This document shows, in pieces, positions 28,572-36,085 of a stretch of 36,245 nucleotides of DNA. Source of the DNA: Peptococcaceae bacterium (GTDB lineage Bacteria > Bacillota > Desulfitobacteriia > Desulfitobacteriales > Syntrophobotulaceae); assembly GCA_012517475.1 (NCBI GenBank), contig JAAYUV010000083.1, forward strand, positions 1 through 36,245, given 5' to 3'. Each line of letters opens with the position of its first letter. The first letter of the stretch is position 1. A program made the translations under genes and the position numbers. Under the pieces are notes generated by a model. That model was not told the origin of the DNA. It did no database searches and saw only the letters and a list, made by a program, of their open reading frames with translations.

Positions 28572-29624
28572 TTACATGGACAAGGAAAGGCCGGGGCTTT
28601 CTTCTTGTTCCCCGGCCTGCTCCTGTTCATTTTCAATTGTTTGCTCCTGCTGCACCGGCCGAGATTGTGCAGCTTCTGCCAGCTCTTTTTCTTTTTTCTG
28701 CTTTAACCGCTGCTTTTGCTGCTCGGCCTGCGCCGGATCTTTCCATGCGATACAGCCGTCCAGATGCTCCAGCAGGTGGAGCCGGGCGGTTTTGAATTCA
28801 TCACCAATGAGCCCCAGCCTCAGAAGCCAGGTACGGAAGGTATATTTTTCATTGGTGCTGTGGGTTTTCTGGCGGCTTGCACACCGCTGGTTGAGAGCCT
28901 GTGCAGAGATGGCGAGGCACAGCTGGATATATGCCTTGATCTTGCCGGCATGGGTAGTGCTGTTAAACAGCCTGAATTCTATAGTGCCTTTTTGGAACAC
29001 GCTGTGGAGGTTGAGGCAGTGGTAGCGGCTGCTGTGGTAATGCTCCCGGTGTCCGTCGCCGCCGTTATACCAGATGCGGCTTACCTCATCCAGCGTCCGG
29101 GGCTTTTTCCGGTTGATCTCATCCAGAAAGCTCTGCTCCACCTTCTTACAATACTGCCGCTCCCTGGCCACCTCCACCTGCATGGCCTTATAAATCATAT
29201 CCTCCTTGGAGGCCATAATATTGGTGATGTTGCGCAGAGTGTTGGCGTTGTGAGGTGACGCGTCCAGGTGAATATGGATGCCGCAGGATTTGTTCACCAG
29301 CATTCCGGCCTCCCGCAGCTTGCGCACAACCTCTTGTATGGTTTCGATGTCATCGTATCTGCAGATGGGGCTGACCAGCTCTACACTGTAGGTACTGTCG
29401 GCAGATACAACCCGCCGGCCTTCTTTTTTCTCTGTGGTTATGCTTCCGTCACTCATAACCTTCCACCGGCGGCTCTGGCTGTCCAGCACGGAATATTCTC
29501 CGTAATATCCGCCGTCAAAGTTAGAAGGTGGTCCGAAATATTCTGACAGCACCTGCGCGGCACGCTGACGGGACAGACCCGTCATTTCAATCTCAATGCC
29601 GAAGCGCTGCTCCTTCATGTCCAT
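28572..29624 (-). CDS. Amidoligase family protein (carboxylate-amine ligase), 350 residues
   Basis: The N-terminus RFGIEIEMTGLSRQRAA, then STYSVELVSPICRYDD and CGIHIHLDAS, are signatures of the amidoligase branch of the COOH-NH2 ligase superfamily (acidic metal residues in the first motif, HIH in the third). FRLFNSTTHAGKIKAYI follows. These ATP-dependent enzymes join a carboxylate to an amine; the substrate is unknown. The C-terminal ~65 residues are a Gln/Glu-rich tail ending GLSLSM. The start is the ATG at 29624 with AAGGAG upstream. It lies 18 bases after the VirB4 gene and is followed by the cyclotransferase. Confidence 0.85.
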   Translation of the reverse strand: MDMKEQRFGIEIEMTGLSRQRAAQVLSEYFGPPSNFDGGYYGEYSVLDSQSRRWKVMSDGSITTEKKEGRRVVSADSTYSVELVSPICRYDDIETIQEVVRKLREAGMLVNKSCGIHIHLDASPHNANTLRNITNIMASKEDMIYKAMQVEVARERQYCKKVEQSFLDEINRKKPRTLDEVSRIWYNGGDGHREHYHSSRYHCLNLHSVFQKGTIEFRLFNSTTHAGKIKAYIQLCLAISAQALNQRCASRQKTHSTNEKYTFRTWLLRLGLIGDEFKTARLHLLEHLDGCIAWKDPAQAEQQKQRLKQKKEKELAEAAQSRPVQQEQTIENEQEQAGEQEESPGLSLSM

Positions 29625-29642
29625 GCTTTATCACTCCTTCCT

Positions 29643-31475
29643 TTACCGTCCCCCCGCCTTTCCGAAGAGTTTCGCTTTATGTTCTGGAGCCTGCACCATA
29701 AGGTTGTACCGCTCGTTGCCGCATTTGTACAAGCAAACACCCCGCTGGGGGTACCGGATCAGGTTGTATTCTGATTCCTCCAGCTGAAGGGTATCCATAT
29801 AGAACCGCTTGTCAATATTGCCGGCGTTGAATAAAAAAGCGTGAGCCGGAATGGAAAACAGCGGCTTGGTGTACTCCCGGATGCCCTCCAGATTGAAATC
29901 CTCCAGGTTCTGACTGGAGAGGATTACCGCTGAATCCTTTTTACGGACACGCTTCATGAAGTTCCTGACATACTCCACGGCCGTCAGATTGGAAAGGAAC
30001 AGATAGAACTCATCGATGCTGGCGGCGGTATTGCCTGTGGTAAGAAGCTCGTTGCTCATGTAGGACAGCACATTGAAAAGGAGTGCATTTCGCAGGTTTT
30101 TACTAGCCTGCAGAAGCCCCTTGACGCCGAAGGTCACGAACTCGCTGCTTTTAATATTGGTGTGTCCGTTAAAGAATTTGGACTCCGCGCCCTTACACAG
30201 GGAGTGGAGTCCGAGGCAGATTTCCCGCAGGGTTTCTGCTGTGTATAGCTGGCGTTTTTCTTCTTCGAATTCCTTGTATTCCGACTCAATCAGCTCGTAC
30301 AGGTCGGACAGGATGGGGTAATCCGAGGGCTTTAACCGATCAAATTTGCTGTGATCAGTAATGTTCCATTTATCATAGAGCTTGCCCAGCATAATCTCGA
30401 TGGTATCGATCTGGCGGTCATCGAAATCCTTATAGGCTCGGAAAAAGTCCTTGAGAAAGCTGATGTGCTGACTGAGCTTGCTGGTCTGCCGAAATGCCTG
30501 GGGCGCTTCAGTGTCCTTCGGATCACCAATTTCATCCCAGGTCTTTGGTTCCAGAACATTGATAATATACTCTCCGGTCATCAGGTCGATGAAGCATCCA
30601 CCGATATTGTTGGTGAGATCCTCAAACTCCATCTCAGGGTCGAGGCAGATGATTTTCATCCCGGATTCCCTAAGATTGCAGAGAATGAGTTTTAACAGAT
30701 AACTTTTGCCCTGGCCGGAGTTACCGAGAATGAGGATGTTGGCATTGGTCTTATCGTCTGCTCTCCGGTTGAAATCCACGAGGATATTGCTTCCGAATTT
30801 ATCCCTGCCAAGATAGAAGCCGTTTGGATCTGTCTTACCGCTGTAGTTGAAGGGATAAAGATTGGCTACCGAACTGGCGGGAAGTACCCGTTCGAACTGA
30901 TCAGAGAACACATTCCAGCCTGAGGGCATAACGGAAAGAAAGCCCTGCTGCTGGCGGAGCAGGAGCCTGTCTACATTAAGCTTGCTTCGCACCAGCTCGG
31001 TCAGCACCTCGGTCTGCAGGAGCTTGAGCTGATCCGGGTCATGTGCAGACAGCTCGATATATACTGCTGCATGGAGGAGTGGCTCCTTGCTCCGGTGCAT
31101 CTGTGCCACGATGTTGGCAACATCCTGCAGGTTGCTTTCAGCGGTGACTGTCTGCTGCAAATCCTGGGTGCTGCTCCGCTGCATCCGGTTCTTGTTGGCA
31201 GCATTGCTGATGATTTTCTTTTCCTCCACAGGGGTCACATGCCGGGTATAGATATGCAGGGTTACACCGTCCTTTTCACCCAGGTGCCGCAGGATAGCTT
31301 GCTCACTGGTTTCCGTAGGATATTCTCGGAGTACCCAGACACATCGATAGGTGTTGCCGCAGATGAAGTGGTCGGTGTTAAATTTGATGATTGATGGGGC
31401 GATCATATCCAAAAATTCTTGGATATGGAAATCATCCTGCAAGGTAACGGCTGTTTGTACATTCCTTTTTGGCAT
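29643..31475 (-). CDS. VirB4-type conjugation ATPase (610 residues)
   Basis: VirB4 is the conserved ATPase that powers assembly and function of the type IV channel. Walker A is GNSGQGKS at about 251-258, preceded by the usual LGRDKFGSNILVDF; Walker B-like MKIICLDPEMEFEDL follows, and the late SSQNLEDFNLEGIREY is the typical C-terminal ATPase segment. I chose the ATG at 31475 (MPKRNVQTAV) with GAGG upstream; the in-frame ATG at 31517 lies in a terminator tail. The small upstream partner gene sits 2.3 kb away beyond the cargo islet, and two terminators lie in between, so this gene may need its own promoter or read-through. Confidence 0.93.
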   Translation of the reverse strand: MPKRNVQTAVTLQDDFHIQEFLDMIAPSIIKFNTDHFICGNTYRCVWVLREYPTETSEQAILRHLGEKDGVTLHIYTRHVTPVEEKKIISNAANKNRMQRSSTQDLQQTVTAESNLQDVANIVAQMHRSKEPLLHAAVYIELSAHDPDQLKLLQTEVLTELVRSKLNVDRLLLRQQQGFLSVMPSGWNVFSDQFERVLPASSVANLYPFNYSGKTDPNGFYLGRDKFGSNILVDFNRRADDKTNANILILGNSGQGKSYLLKLILCNLRESGMKIICLDPEMEFEDLTNNIGGCFIDLMTGEYIINVLEPKTWDEIGDPKDTEAPQAFRQTSKLSQHISFLKDFFRAYKDFDDRQIDTIEIMLGKLYDKWNITDHSKFDRLKPSDYPILSDLYELIESEYKEFEEEKRQLYTAETLREICLGLHSLCKGAESKFFNGHTNIKSSEFVTFGVKGLLQASKNLRNALLFNVLSYMSNELLTTGNTAASIDEFYLFLSNLTAVEYVRNFMKRVRKKDSAVILSSQNLEDFNLEGIREYTKPLFSIPAHAFLFNAGNIDKRFYMDTLQLEESEYNLIRYPQRGVCLYKCGNERYNLMVQAPEHKAKLFGKAGGR

Positions 31476-31516
31476 TTGGCATTCCTCATTTCTTTTTAGG
31501 CTTTTTAAAATAGGCA

Positions 31517-31548
31517 TAAAAAAAGACCTGTTGACAATTTGAACAGGA
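31517..31548 (-). terminator. Intrinsic terminator just upstream of virB4
   Basis: On the minus strand CCTGTT (31542-31547) pairs with AACAGG (31527-31532), followed by TCTTTTTTT. It lies about 45 bases before the virB4 start. Confidence 0.75.
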
Positions 31549-31597
31549 CTAAGATATTTTCTGTTTTATATGTGTTAACAATAAAATTATTTGAACA

Positions 31598-31641
31598 TAA
31601 AAAAGCCGCTTGCCCTATTATATCAATAAAGCAAACGGCTT
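31598..31641 (-). terminator. Intrinsic terminator of the cargo islet
   Basis: On the minus strand GCCGTTTGC (31631-31639) pairs, with one mismatch, to GCAAGCGGC (31605-31613), and a T-run follows (TTTTTTATG). It ends the VOC/VbhA-like transcription unit. Confidence 0.75.
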
Positions 31642-31717
31642 CTTTACCCGGAACATATGAAAATGGAGCATCAGCCATTTTATATTCCCCTTGCTCCTTA
31701 TTCAGCACTTACTCCAA

Positions 31718-31915
31718 TCATTTGTTTATCTGTAACTCGCTGCTATGTGTCTTAACAGCCTTGTGTTTTTTTATGAGTTCAGCAATCGCTTCTTCCACCA
31801 ACTCATCATTGCCTGCACAGCGTCTGATTCTATCCTTATCAGCCTTCGTAAGCGGCATACCCTCCATTGACATTGAGCCGTTAACCTCATCAATTAGTTT
31901 TTCCAAATCCCTCAT
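31718..31915 (-). CDS. VbhA-like Fic antitoxin (orphan), 65 residues
   Basis: VbhA-type proteins block class I Fic enzymes by inserting an inhibitory helix with the motif (S/T)xxxE(G/N). Here SMSMEG fits that motif near residue 14, inside MRDLEKLIDEVNGSMSMEGM, and a second helix pair (DRIRRCAGNDELVEEAIAEL) follows as in the family. The gene sits among cargo genes, about 5 kb from the only fic gene in the window, which already has an internal copy of the motif. Its partner may lie elsewhere, or the gene may act on that Fic (inference). The start is the ATG at 31915; a weak GGCGGTG precedes it. Confidence 0.7.
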   Translation of the reverse strand: MRDLEKLIDEVNGSMSMEGMPLTKADKDRIRRCAGNDELVEEAIAELIKKHKAVKTHSSELQINK

Positions 31916-31954
31916 ACGAACACCGCCTTGTTTATATATTATACTATGTTTTCA

Positions 31955-32314
31955 CTAAGGCCTCCAGGAGATTTTAATATCGTTACCTTCACTGTCTTTA
32001 GCTTCAAAAGACCAGCCCCTCTCAAGCCTCACTAGTGCAGACGGAACCAAACTTCTTTTATTAAATTGCATTCTCGTCTTTTCAAAGAATTCATCCCAAT
32101 CGGTAATCTCAAAACTTAATTGATAACTGTCTTCCCCTTCAACTTCTTCATCTGCTTTTTTGAGGCAGAACTTAAAATCACCGAAATCAAAGACACTAAG
32201 ATTTTCACCTTTTACATCCACTTTGTGCCCAAAAAGTCTTTGATAAAACTTTATTGCTCTCTTCATGTCTTTAACGGGTATATACGATGTGCTTCGCCTT
32301 ATCTCAAATGTCAT
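31955..32314 (-). CDS. VOC (glyoxalase/bleomycin-resistance-like) family protein, 119 residues
   Basis: The beta-alpha-beta-beta-beta modules of the vicinal oxygen chelate fold are visible: STSYIPVKDMKRAIKFYQRL at the start and GWSFEAKDSEGNDIKISW at the end, the usual VOC C-terminal strand pair. Members bind a metal and act on diverse substrates or sequester drugs. Metal ligands are not certain here, so the substrate cannot be given. The start is the ATG at 32314 with GGGAGG upstream. It is in the cargo islet, 39 bases upstream of the VbhA-like gene. Confidence 0.8.
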   Translation of the reverse strand: MTFEIRRSTSYIPVKDMKRAIKFYQRLFGHKVDVKGENLSVFDFGDFKFCLKKADEEVEGEDSYQLSFEITDWDEFFEKTRMQFNKRSLVPSALVRLERGWSFEAKDSEGNDIKISWRP

Positions 32315-32436
32315 CTGAACACCTCCCTGTCTAAATTTCTACCAGGTTATATAAAATTCCCTTAAAAGGGCTTTTGACAGATATTTATTCTTACACATGT
32401 TACCATTTAGACAGCGGATTTTCTATAGCATGTGCG

Positions 32437-32478
32437 CAACTCGTCGGTTTCGTTGCTCAACTCGTAGGAATTGTTGCT
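32437..32478. repeat. Imperfect 21-bp tandem repeat
   Basis: CAACTCGTCGGTTTCGTTGCT is followed directly by CAACTCGTAGGAATTGTTGCT: two 21-base units (the first written here to show the unit; 17 of 21 positions agree). It lies in the 286-base gap between the VOC and cyclase genes. I see no gene using it; its origin is unclear. Confidence 0.5.
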
Positions 32479-32497
32479 TGAATCATTGATTTAGGTA

Positions 32498-32532
32498 TTA
32501 AAAAATCAGCCAACTATTATCTAAGGGCTGAT
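32498..32532 (-). terminator. Intrinsic terminator of the diguanylate cyclase gene
   Basis: ATCAGCC (minus, 32526-32532) pairs with GGCTGAT (32505-32511), followed by TTTTTT and AATACC. It lies about 70 bases after the cyclase stop. Confidence 0.85.
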
Positions 32533-32600
32533 GTCAGGTAAAAAATTATCTATTATCCTCTATCAAATGAACAATGGACTTAAACTTAAAGTCAAATCAA

Positions 32601-33278
32601 TTAAGCGTATAATGGGCCTTCTATACTTACCACATTATTCTTTGTTTCTTTAGCCTTATACAGCGCTTTGTCTGCTACTGCCATGAACTTTTTCATATCA
32701 TCTTCCTTAATAGTGCAGGTGATACCAACAGAAATAGTGACTTTATAAGGGAATTTGTGCTTCTCAACCTCACTTCTGATACGTTCGGCAAATGCTTCTG
32801 CCCCCTTGATATCTGTATCAGGCAGAATGACTGCATATTCGTCCCCGCCCCAAACAGTAACAGTGTCTTTTGCCCGTGCATATGCTTTGAAAATATTTGC
32901 GAGCTCCAGCAAGACTCTATCCCCTTCTACATGTCCGTATGTGTCGTTTATACTTTTGAAATCGTCTACATCAATAAGTGCAATTGATACGGGAAGCTTG
33001 ACCCGTTTTAGGCGTCCCATTTCATATGCGAGCCTATTGTAAAAGTAACGTTTGTTTTGCAATCCTGTTAAAACGTCGCTGTTAGATCTATTATGCAGCC
33101 TTTTGATTACCAGCCCAAGCATCAATCCTGAAAATGTTTGACTTAGTGTAAGAGCCCCCCATAATACTAAACTTGTGCCAGATGGCAGGAATTTAGCAAT
33201 ACTGTAAATGCATGTGCTGAAAATAAAACATATGATAGCCAATACAGCAGGTGCATATTTATAAAAGTTCGTCTTCAT
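32601..33278 (-). CDS. Membrane diguanylate cyclase (GGDEF domain), 225 residues
   Basis: The product makes the second messenger cyclic di-GMP from two GTP. Two membrane helices (about 9-30 and 35-58) precede the GGDEF domain with DVLTGLQNKRYF, IDVDDFKSINDTYGH and the signature VWGGDEYAVIL (144-148; the last aromatic is Tyr instead of Phe). RAKD at 135-138, five residues before the signature, fits an inhibitory I-site, so product feedback is likely. I chose the ATG at 33278 (MKTNFYKYAP) with GAGGGGG upstream. It has no sensor domain beyond the membrane helices. As cargo of a conjugative element it could shift the recipient's lifestyle (inference). Confidence 0.88.
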   Translation of the reverse strand: MKTNFYKYAPAVLAIICFIFSTCIYSIAKFLPSGTSLVLWGALTLSQTFSGLMLGLVIKRLHNRSNSDVLTGLQNKRYFYNRLAYEMGRLKRVKLPVSIALIDVDDFKSINDTYGHVEGDRVLLELANIFKAYARAKDTVTVWGGDEYAVILPDTDIKGAEAFAERIRSEVEKHKFPYKVTISVGITCTIKEDDMKKFMAVADKALYKAKETKNNVVSIEGPLYA

Positions 33279-33367
33279 GATTCCCCCTCGCTTTCCTTTA
33301 ATTAATTGCAAGTATAAAAAAACATTCACAAAAAGACCAGCTTATTTAGCAAGCCAGTCTTTGGAAG

Positions 33368-33661
33368 CTATATTACCGTCAGGCATTTAAGCAGCACAAC
33401 GCAATCCTTTGCCCCTTGCAGGTAAAGGTGCTTAATTTCCTTATTTGTCAGGCGGTCCTTTTGGTCAAAATATTGTTCTATGGTTTCTCTGTCCTCCCTG
33501 CTCATCTGTGCAAGGATTTTTTCTACTTTCCCGCTTAGCTCCCTAACCTCTTGGTATAGATCTGGCTGGTTATTCTTTTCAACATCGCGCAGTTCTATAA
33601 GGCTCTTTTCCATTAGCTCTGTAATAACAATCTCCAGTATTTCTTCCTGTGACATTGCCAT
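33368..33661 (-). CDS. DUF6809-like helical protein, 97 residues
   Basis: The start is the ATG at 33661 (MAMSQEEILEIV), with GGAGGTGA upstream; an ATG 21 bases earlier lies on the ribosome site. The protein is all-helical, with EKILAQMSREDRETIEQYF followed by HLYLQGAKDCVVLLKCL. This pattern resembles short Firmicute proteins labelled DUF6809, which end in a Gly-containing helix (recall). The function is unknown. It begins the cargo islet, about 80 bases downstream of the VirB4-associated gene. Confidence 0.6.
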   Translation of the reverse strand: MAMSQEEILEIVITELMEKSLIELRDVEKNNQPDLYQEVRELSGKVEKILAQMSREDRETIEQYFDQKDRLTNKEIKHLYLQGAKDCVVLLKCLTVI

Positions 33662-33742
33662 ATTCATCACCTCCAGCAACACACATTACCACACAATCTT
33701 TTCAATAGCTATCCAAAAGTTCCTAAAACGCAACAGAAATTT

Positions 33743-34333
33743 TCAGTCGTTCAGGATGATCCAGCGTTCTCCGTCAAAGTCTTCGAATTTCTCGGTCGTG
33801 ACGTTCTGCTCGAAATATATTGCCAACATCCTCTTGATATCCTCGCTGCCTGCTCGTTTGGTAGAGAAGCCTTGCTCCCGCAGTGTTTTCTCTATGCGGT
33901 TTAAATACGGAAACACCTCGCTTTCCTTTTCGTTGCGCAGCCGGATAATGACAAGAAATTCCCGCGCCGTTGCCATCTGCACCTGTATACGGTCAAGGTG
34001 GGTCAGGTCATGCTCAAGGAGCCTCCGCACAGCAGGGTTATTCTCCTGTTCTATGCGGCTTTTTAAGAACCTCTTATTATCGTCAAAGTTTTCCCGGCTG
34101 TTTAAGCACAGGAACTCCAGTTCCGCCATCCCTTTGAGGACGGTCATCAGGGCGTAGATCCGCGCTGAGATGCTGGCCTCGGAGAGGACAGAAATGTTGG
34201 TGGGCTTGATGATAAAGTACACCAACTCATCGCCGCGGTAAGTCACCAGGCTACGGTCTGTGACGACCTTTGTGTTGATAAGCTGGCGAGTAAACTGCTT
34301 TTGCTTTTCCGCCTTTTTTTCTTTTCTGCTCAT
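33743..34333 (-). CDS. VirB4-associated conjugal transfer protein, 196 residues
   Basis: The ATG at 34333 overlaps the PrgI stop (ATGA), so the two are translationally coupled. The sequence has SLVTYRGDELVYFIIKPTNI, ISARIYALMTVLKGMAEL, EFLCLNSRENFDD, MATAREFLVIIRLRNEKE and FEQNVTTEKFEDFDG. These recall the N-terminal, non-ATPase half of VirB4-type proteins, which in this element family is a separate gene before the ATPase gene. It has no membrane segment. In this window the ATPase gene is displaced 2.3 kb by cargo. Confidence 0.7.
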   Translation of the reverse strand: MSRKEKKAEKQKQFTRQLINTKVVTDRSLVTYRGDELVYFIIKPTNISVLSEASISARIYALMTVLKGMAELEFLCLNSRENFDDNKRFLKSRIEQENNPAVRRLLEHDLTHLDRIQVQMATAREFLVIIRLRNEKESEVFPYLNRIEKTLREQGFSTKRAGSEDIKRMLAIYFEQNVTTEKFEDFDGERWIILND

Positions 34334-34596
34334 TGTTTGGTATACCCCCATTCGTAAGTCTGCTGCTTGATTAAGAAGAAGGCACAGGCATATTTTATAA
34401 AGTCCAGAATGCTGGTATCGTCAAACCGGATGGTTAAAAAAGCATAGAGGGCTGTGATAACGATGGGCGGCAGAAGCTTAAGCTGCGCTAGCGCAAACAC
34501 AGAGAGTAGAAGGCCGACGCCGATGATGCCGATGTCGCGCAGCTGCCACAGCCACAATACTGCTTTGGATTTCAGGTTGTCAGGGTAGATGTACAT
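34330..34596 (-). CDS. PrgI-family membrane protein of the transfer channel, 88 residues
   Basis: PrgI proteins are small two-helix membrane proteins next to VirB4 in Gram-positive type IV systems. Two hydrophobic segments are visible (IGIIGVGLLLSVFALAQL and PPIVITALYAFLTI), followed by FIKYACAFFLIKQQTYEWG, the common family ending. The ATG at 34596 lies inside the end of the methyltransferase frame, whose stop is 25 bases further. GGAGG lies upstream. It is coupled to the next gene by an ATGA overlap. Confidence 0.9.
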   Translation of the reverse strand: MYIYPDNLKSKAVLWLWQLRDIGIIGVGLLLSVFALAQLKLLPPIVITALYAFLTIRFDDTSILDFIKYACAFFLIKQQTYEWGYTKQ

Positions 34597-36085
34597 TCCG
34601 ATTCCTCCTGTTCTTGTTTGGATTTTCTCAAAAAATATGCGATCCCCCGGAGCACATGCTCCACACAGGGAATCGCCACGCTGTTGCCAAGAGCTTTGTA
34701 CCGTGCACTGTCCGAGGCACCGGGGATGTCCGTCCAGTAATCAGGAAAGCCCTGGAGCCTTTCGCATTCAAGAGGTGTCAGGCGCCGGATCAGCTTCCCA
34801 ATACGGACAGGATGCACATTATTCAGGGAATATCCTCCGTCCGTTTTGGATTGAAGGGTGCCGCTCAGATCTTTGTTTTCTGTACCGTTTCGGCAGTCCA
34901 GACCAGCAACGTCTATTTCACATACAAGGTCTGTAGAGTCCTTGTATTGCCTCGAGCTCTGAGTGCTAACCACATGGTTTGACACATATTCGTCACTCCG
35001 CTGCTGGGAGAAAACACAATGCCGGTCCGCAGTGTTTAATGTATAGCTGATGTTGGGCTGAAAGCCCATGCCGTTTCCTCCGTTGTGGTCCTGGCGGTCA
35101 ATAATATTTCCGGCTATACAATACGTTTCCGCAGGTGACAGTTCGGCACCTTCACCCTCAGAAAGCACAGCAGGCTGGGAAATCAGCGGCACGTTGTTGC
35201 CACCAGTACCGTACCGGGCGGACATAGTTGGAGCTACTGCATGAGGTCCTGTATATCTGGAGTCAATACCGTGGTTCTCAAACAGTACCGGCTGGTTGTT
35301 CCCGCTTGTGCCCGCTGCCGAGGTGATAGTAGGACACAGGTCTTCACAAATTTCAGCACCTCCCTGCTGGCTTCCCAGCACAAGGGGTGGATGACCTGAC
35401 ATCTGTGCACGCAGAGTGGCTGCCATGTTTTCCGTTACATCCATTCGGTTGCCGCCCTGATCATTGAGACACAGGATGGACGGTGTCATGCTTGAGCCGT
35501 TTTCCGTAATCTGTTTGTTTTTTTCTGCGGATACATAACCATGACCGCGTTCTTCTATATAGCATGGATTCCTGCCTGGATTTCCAGTGCTTGCTTGAGA
35601 ACAGGAGGCAGCTCCTTGCCGCGCTTCCTCGCCCGGCGCAGGATGCCCACACAGGCTGTCTTGCTTAAATAATATTTCGGGTGCGGTTCGGCCTCCAAAA
35701 TCTGCAACAAGGAAGATACGCTTGCGTCTTTGGGCGAGGCCCCAGTATTGAGCGTCCAATACCCTCCAAGCAAGTGAGAATTGATATCCCAATATGGCCC
35801 CAGCAGGGAGCCATACCCCTCCCGGAGGTCGAGGTACAGATACGGTGCTGTCCGCAATTCGGCAGGTTTCTTCAAGCACCGCTCGAAAGTCCTCTCCGTC
35901 TGCGCTGGAGAAGGCTCCGGGGACATTCTCCCACACCATGTATCGAGGTCGAACAGCGTCATCTGCCCTTCCGCTTGCTTTGTCATCCGCTCTCATCTCC
36001 TTGATCACCCGGATCTGCTCCATAAACAGTCCGGAACGCTCACCCTGAAGTCCGGCACGCTTGCCGGCTACCGAGAGGTCCTGGT
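34572..36085 (-). pseudogene. C5 cytosine DNA methyltransferase, 5' end lost at the catalytic motif
   Basis: The frame keeps the later motifs of a C5 methyltransferase: RPRYMVWENVPGAF (motif VI with ENV), YWGLAQRRKRIFLVADFGG (motif VIII), a long target-recognition region, and RRLTPLECERLQGFPDYW with the terminal YKALGNSVAIP (motifs IX-X). Motif I and the catalytic Pro-Cys-Gln are gone: the frame begins near NNQDLSVAGKRAG, exactly where SPCQDLSVAGKR would stand. Beyond that the DNA is foreign and hits a TGA. An ATG at 36023 could start a 483-residue protein, but it would be inactive. The recognition region has repeated Gly/Asn-rich units such as APTMSARYGTGG. The 3' end overlaps prgI by 25 bases. 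Confidence 0.88.

Noticed and set aside
31505-31708. A 67-codon minus-strand frame (MADAPFSYVPGKEAV...)
   Set aside because: It runs through two intrinsic terminator hairpins and their T-runs, which explains its Phe- and Leu-rich C-terminus. It has a poor start context.
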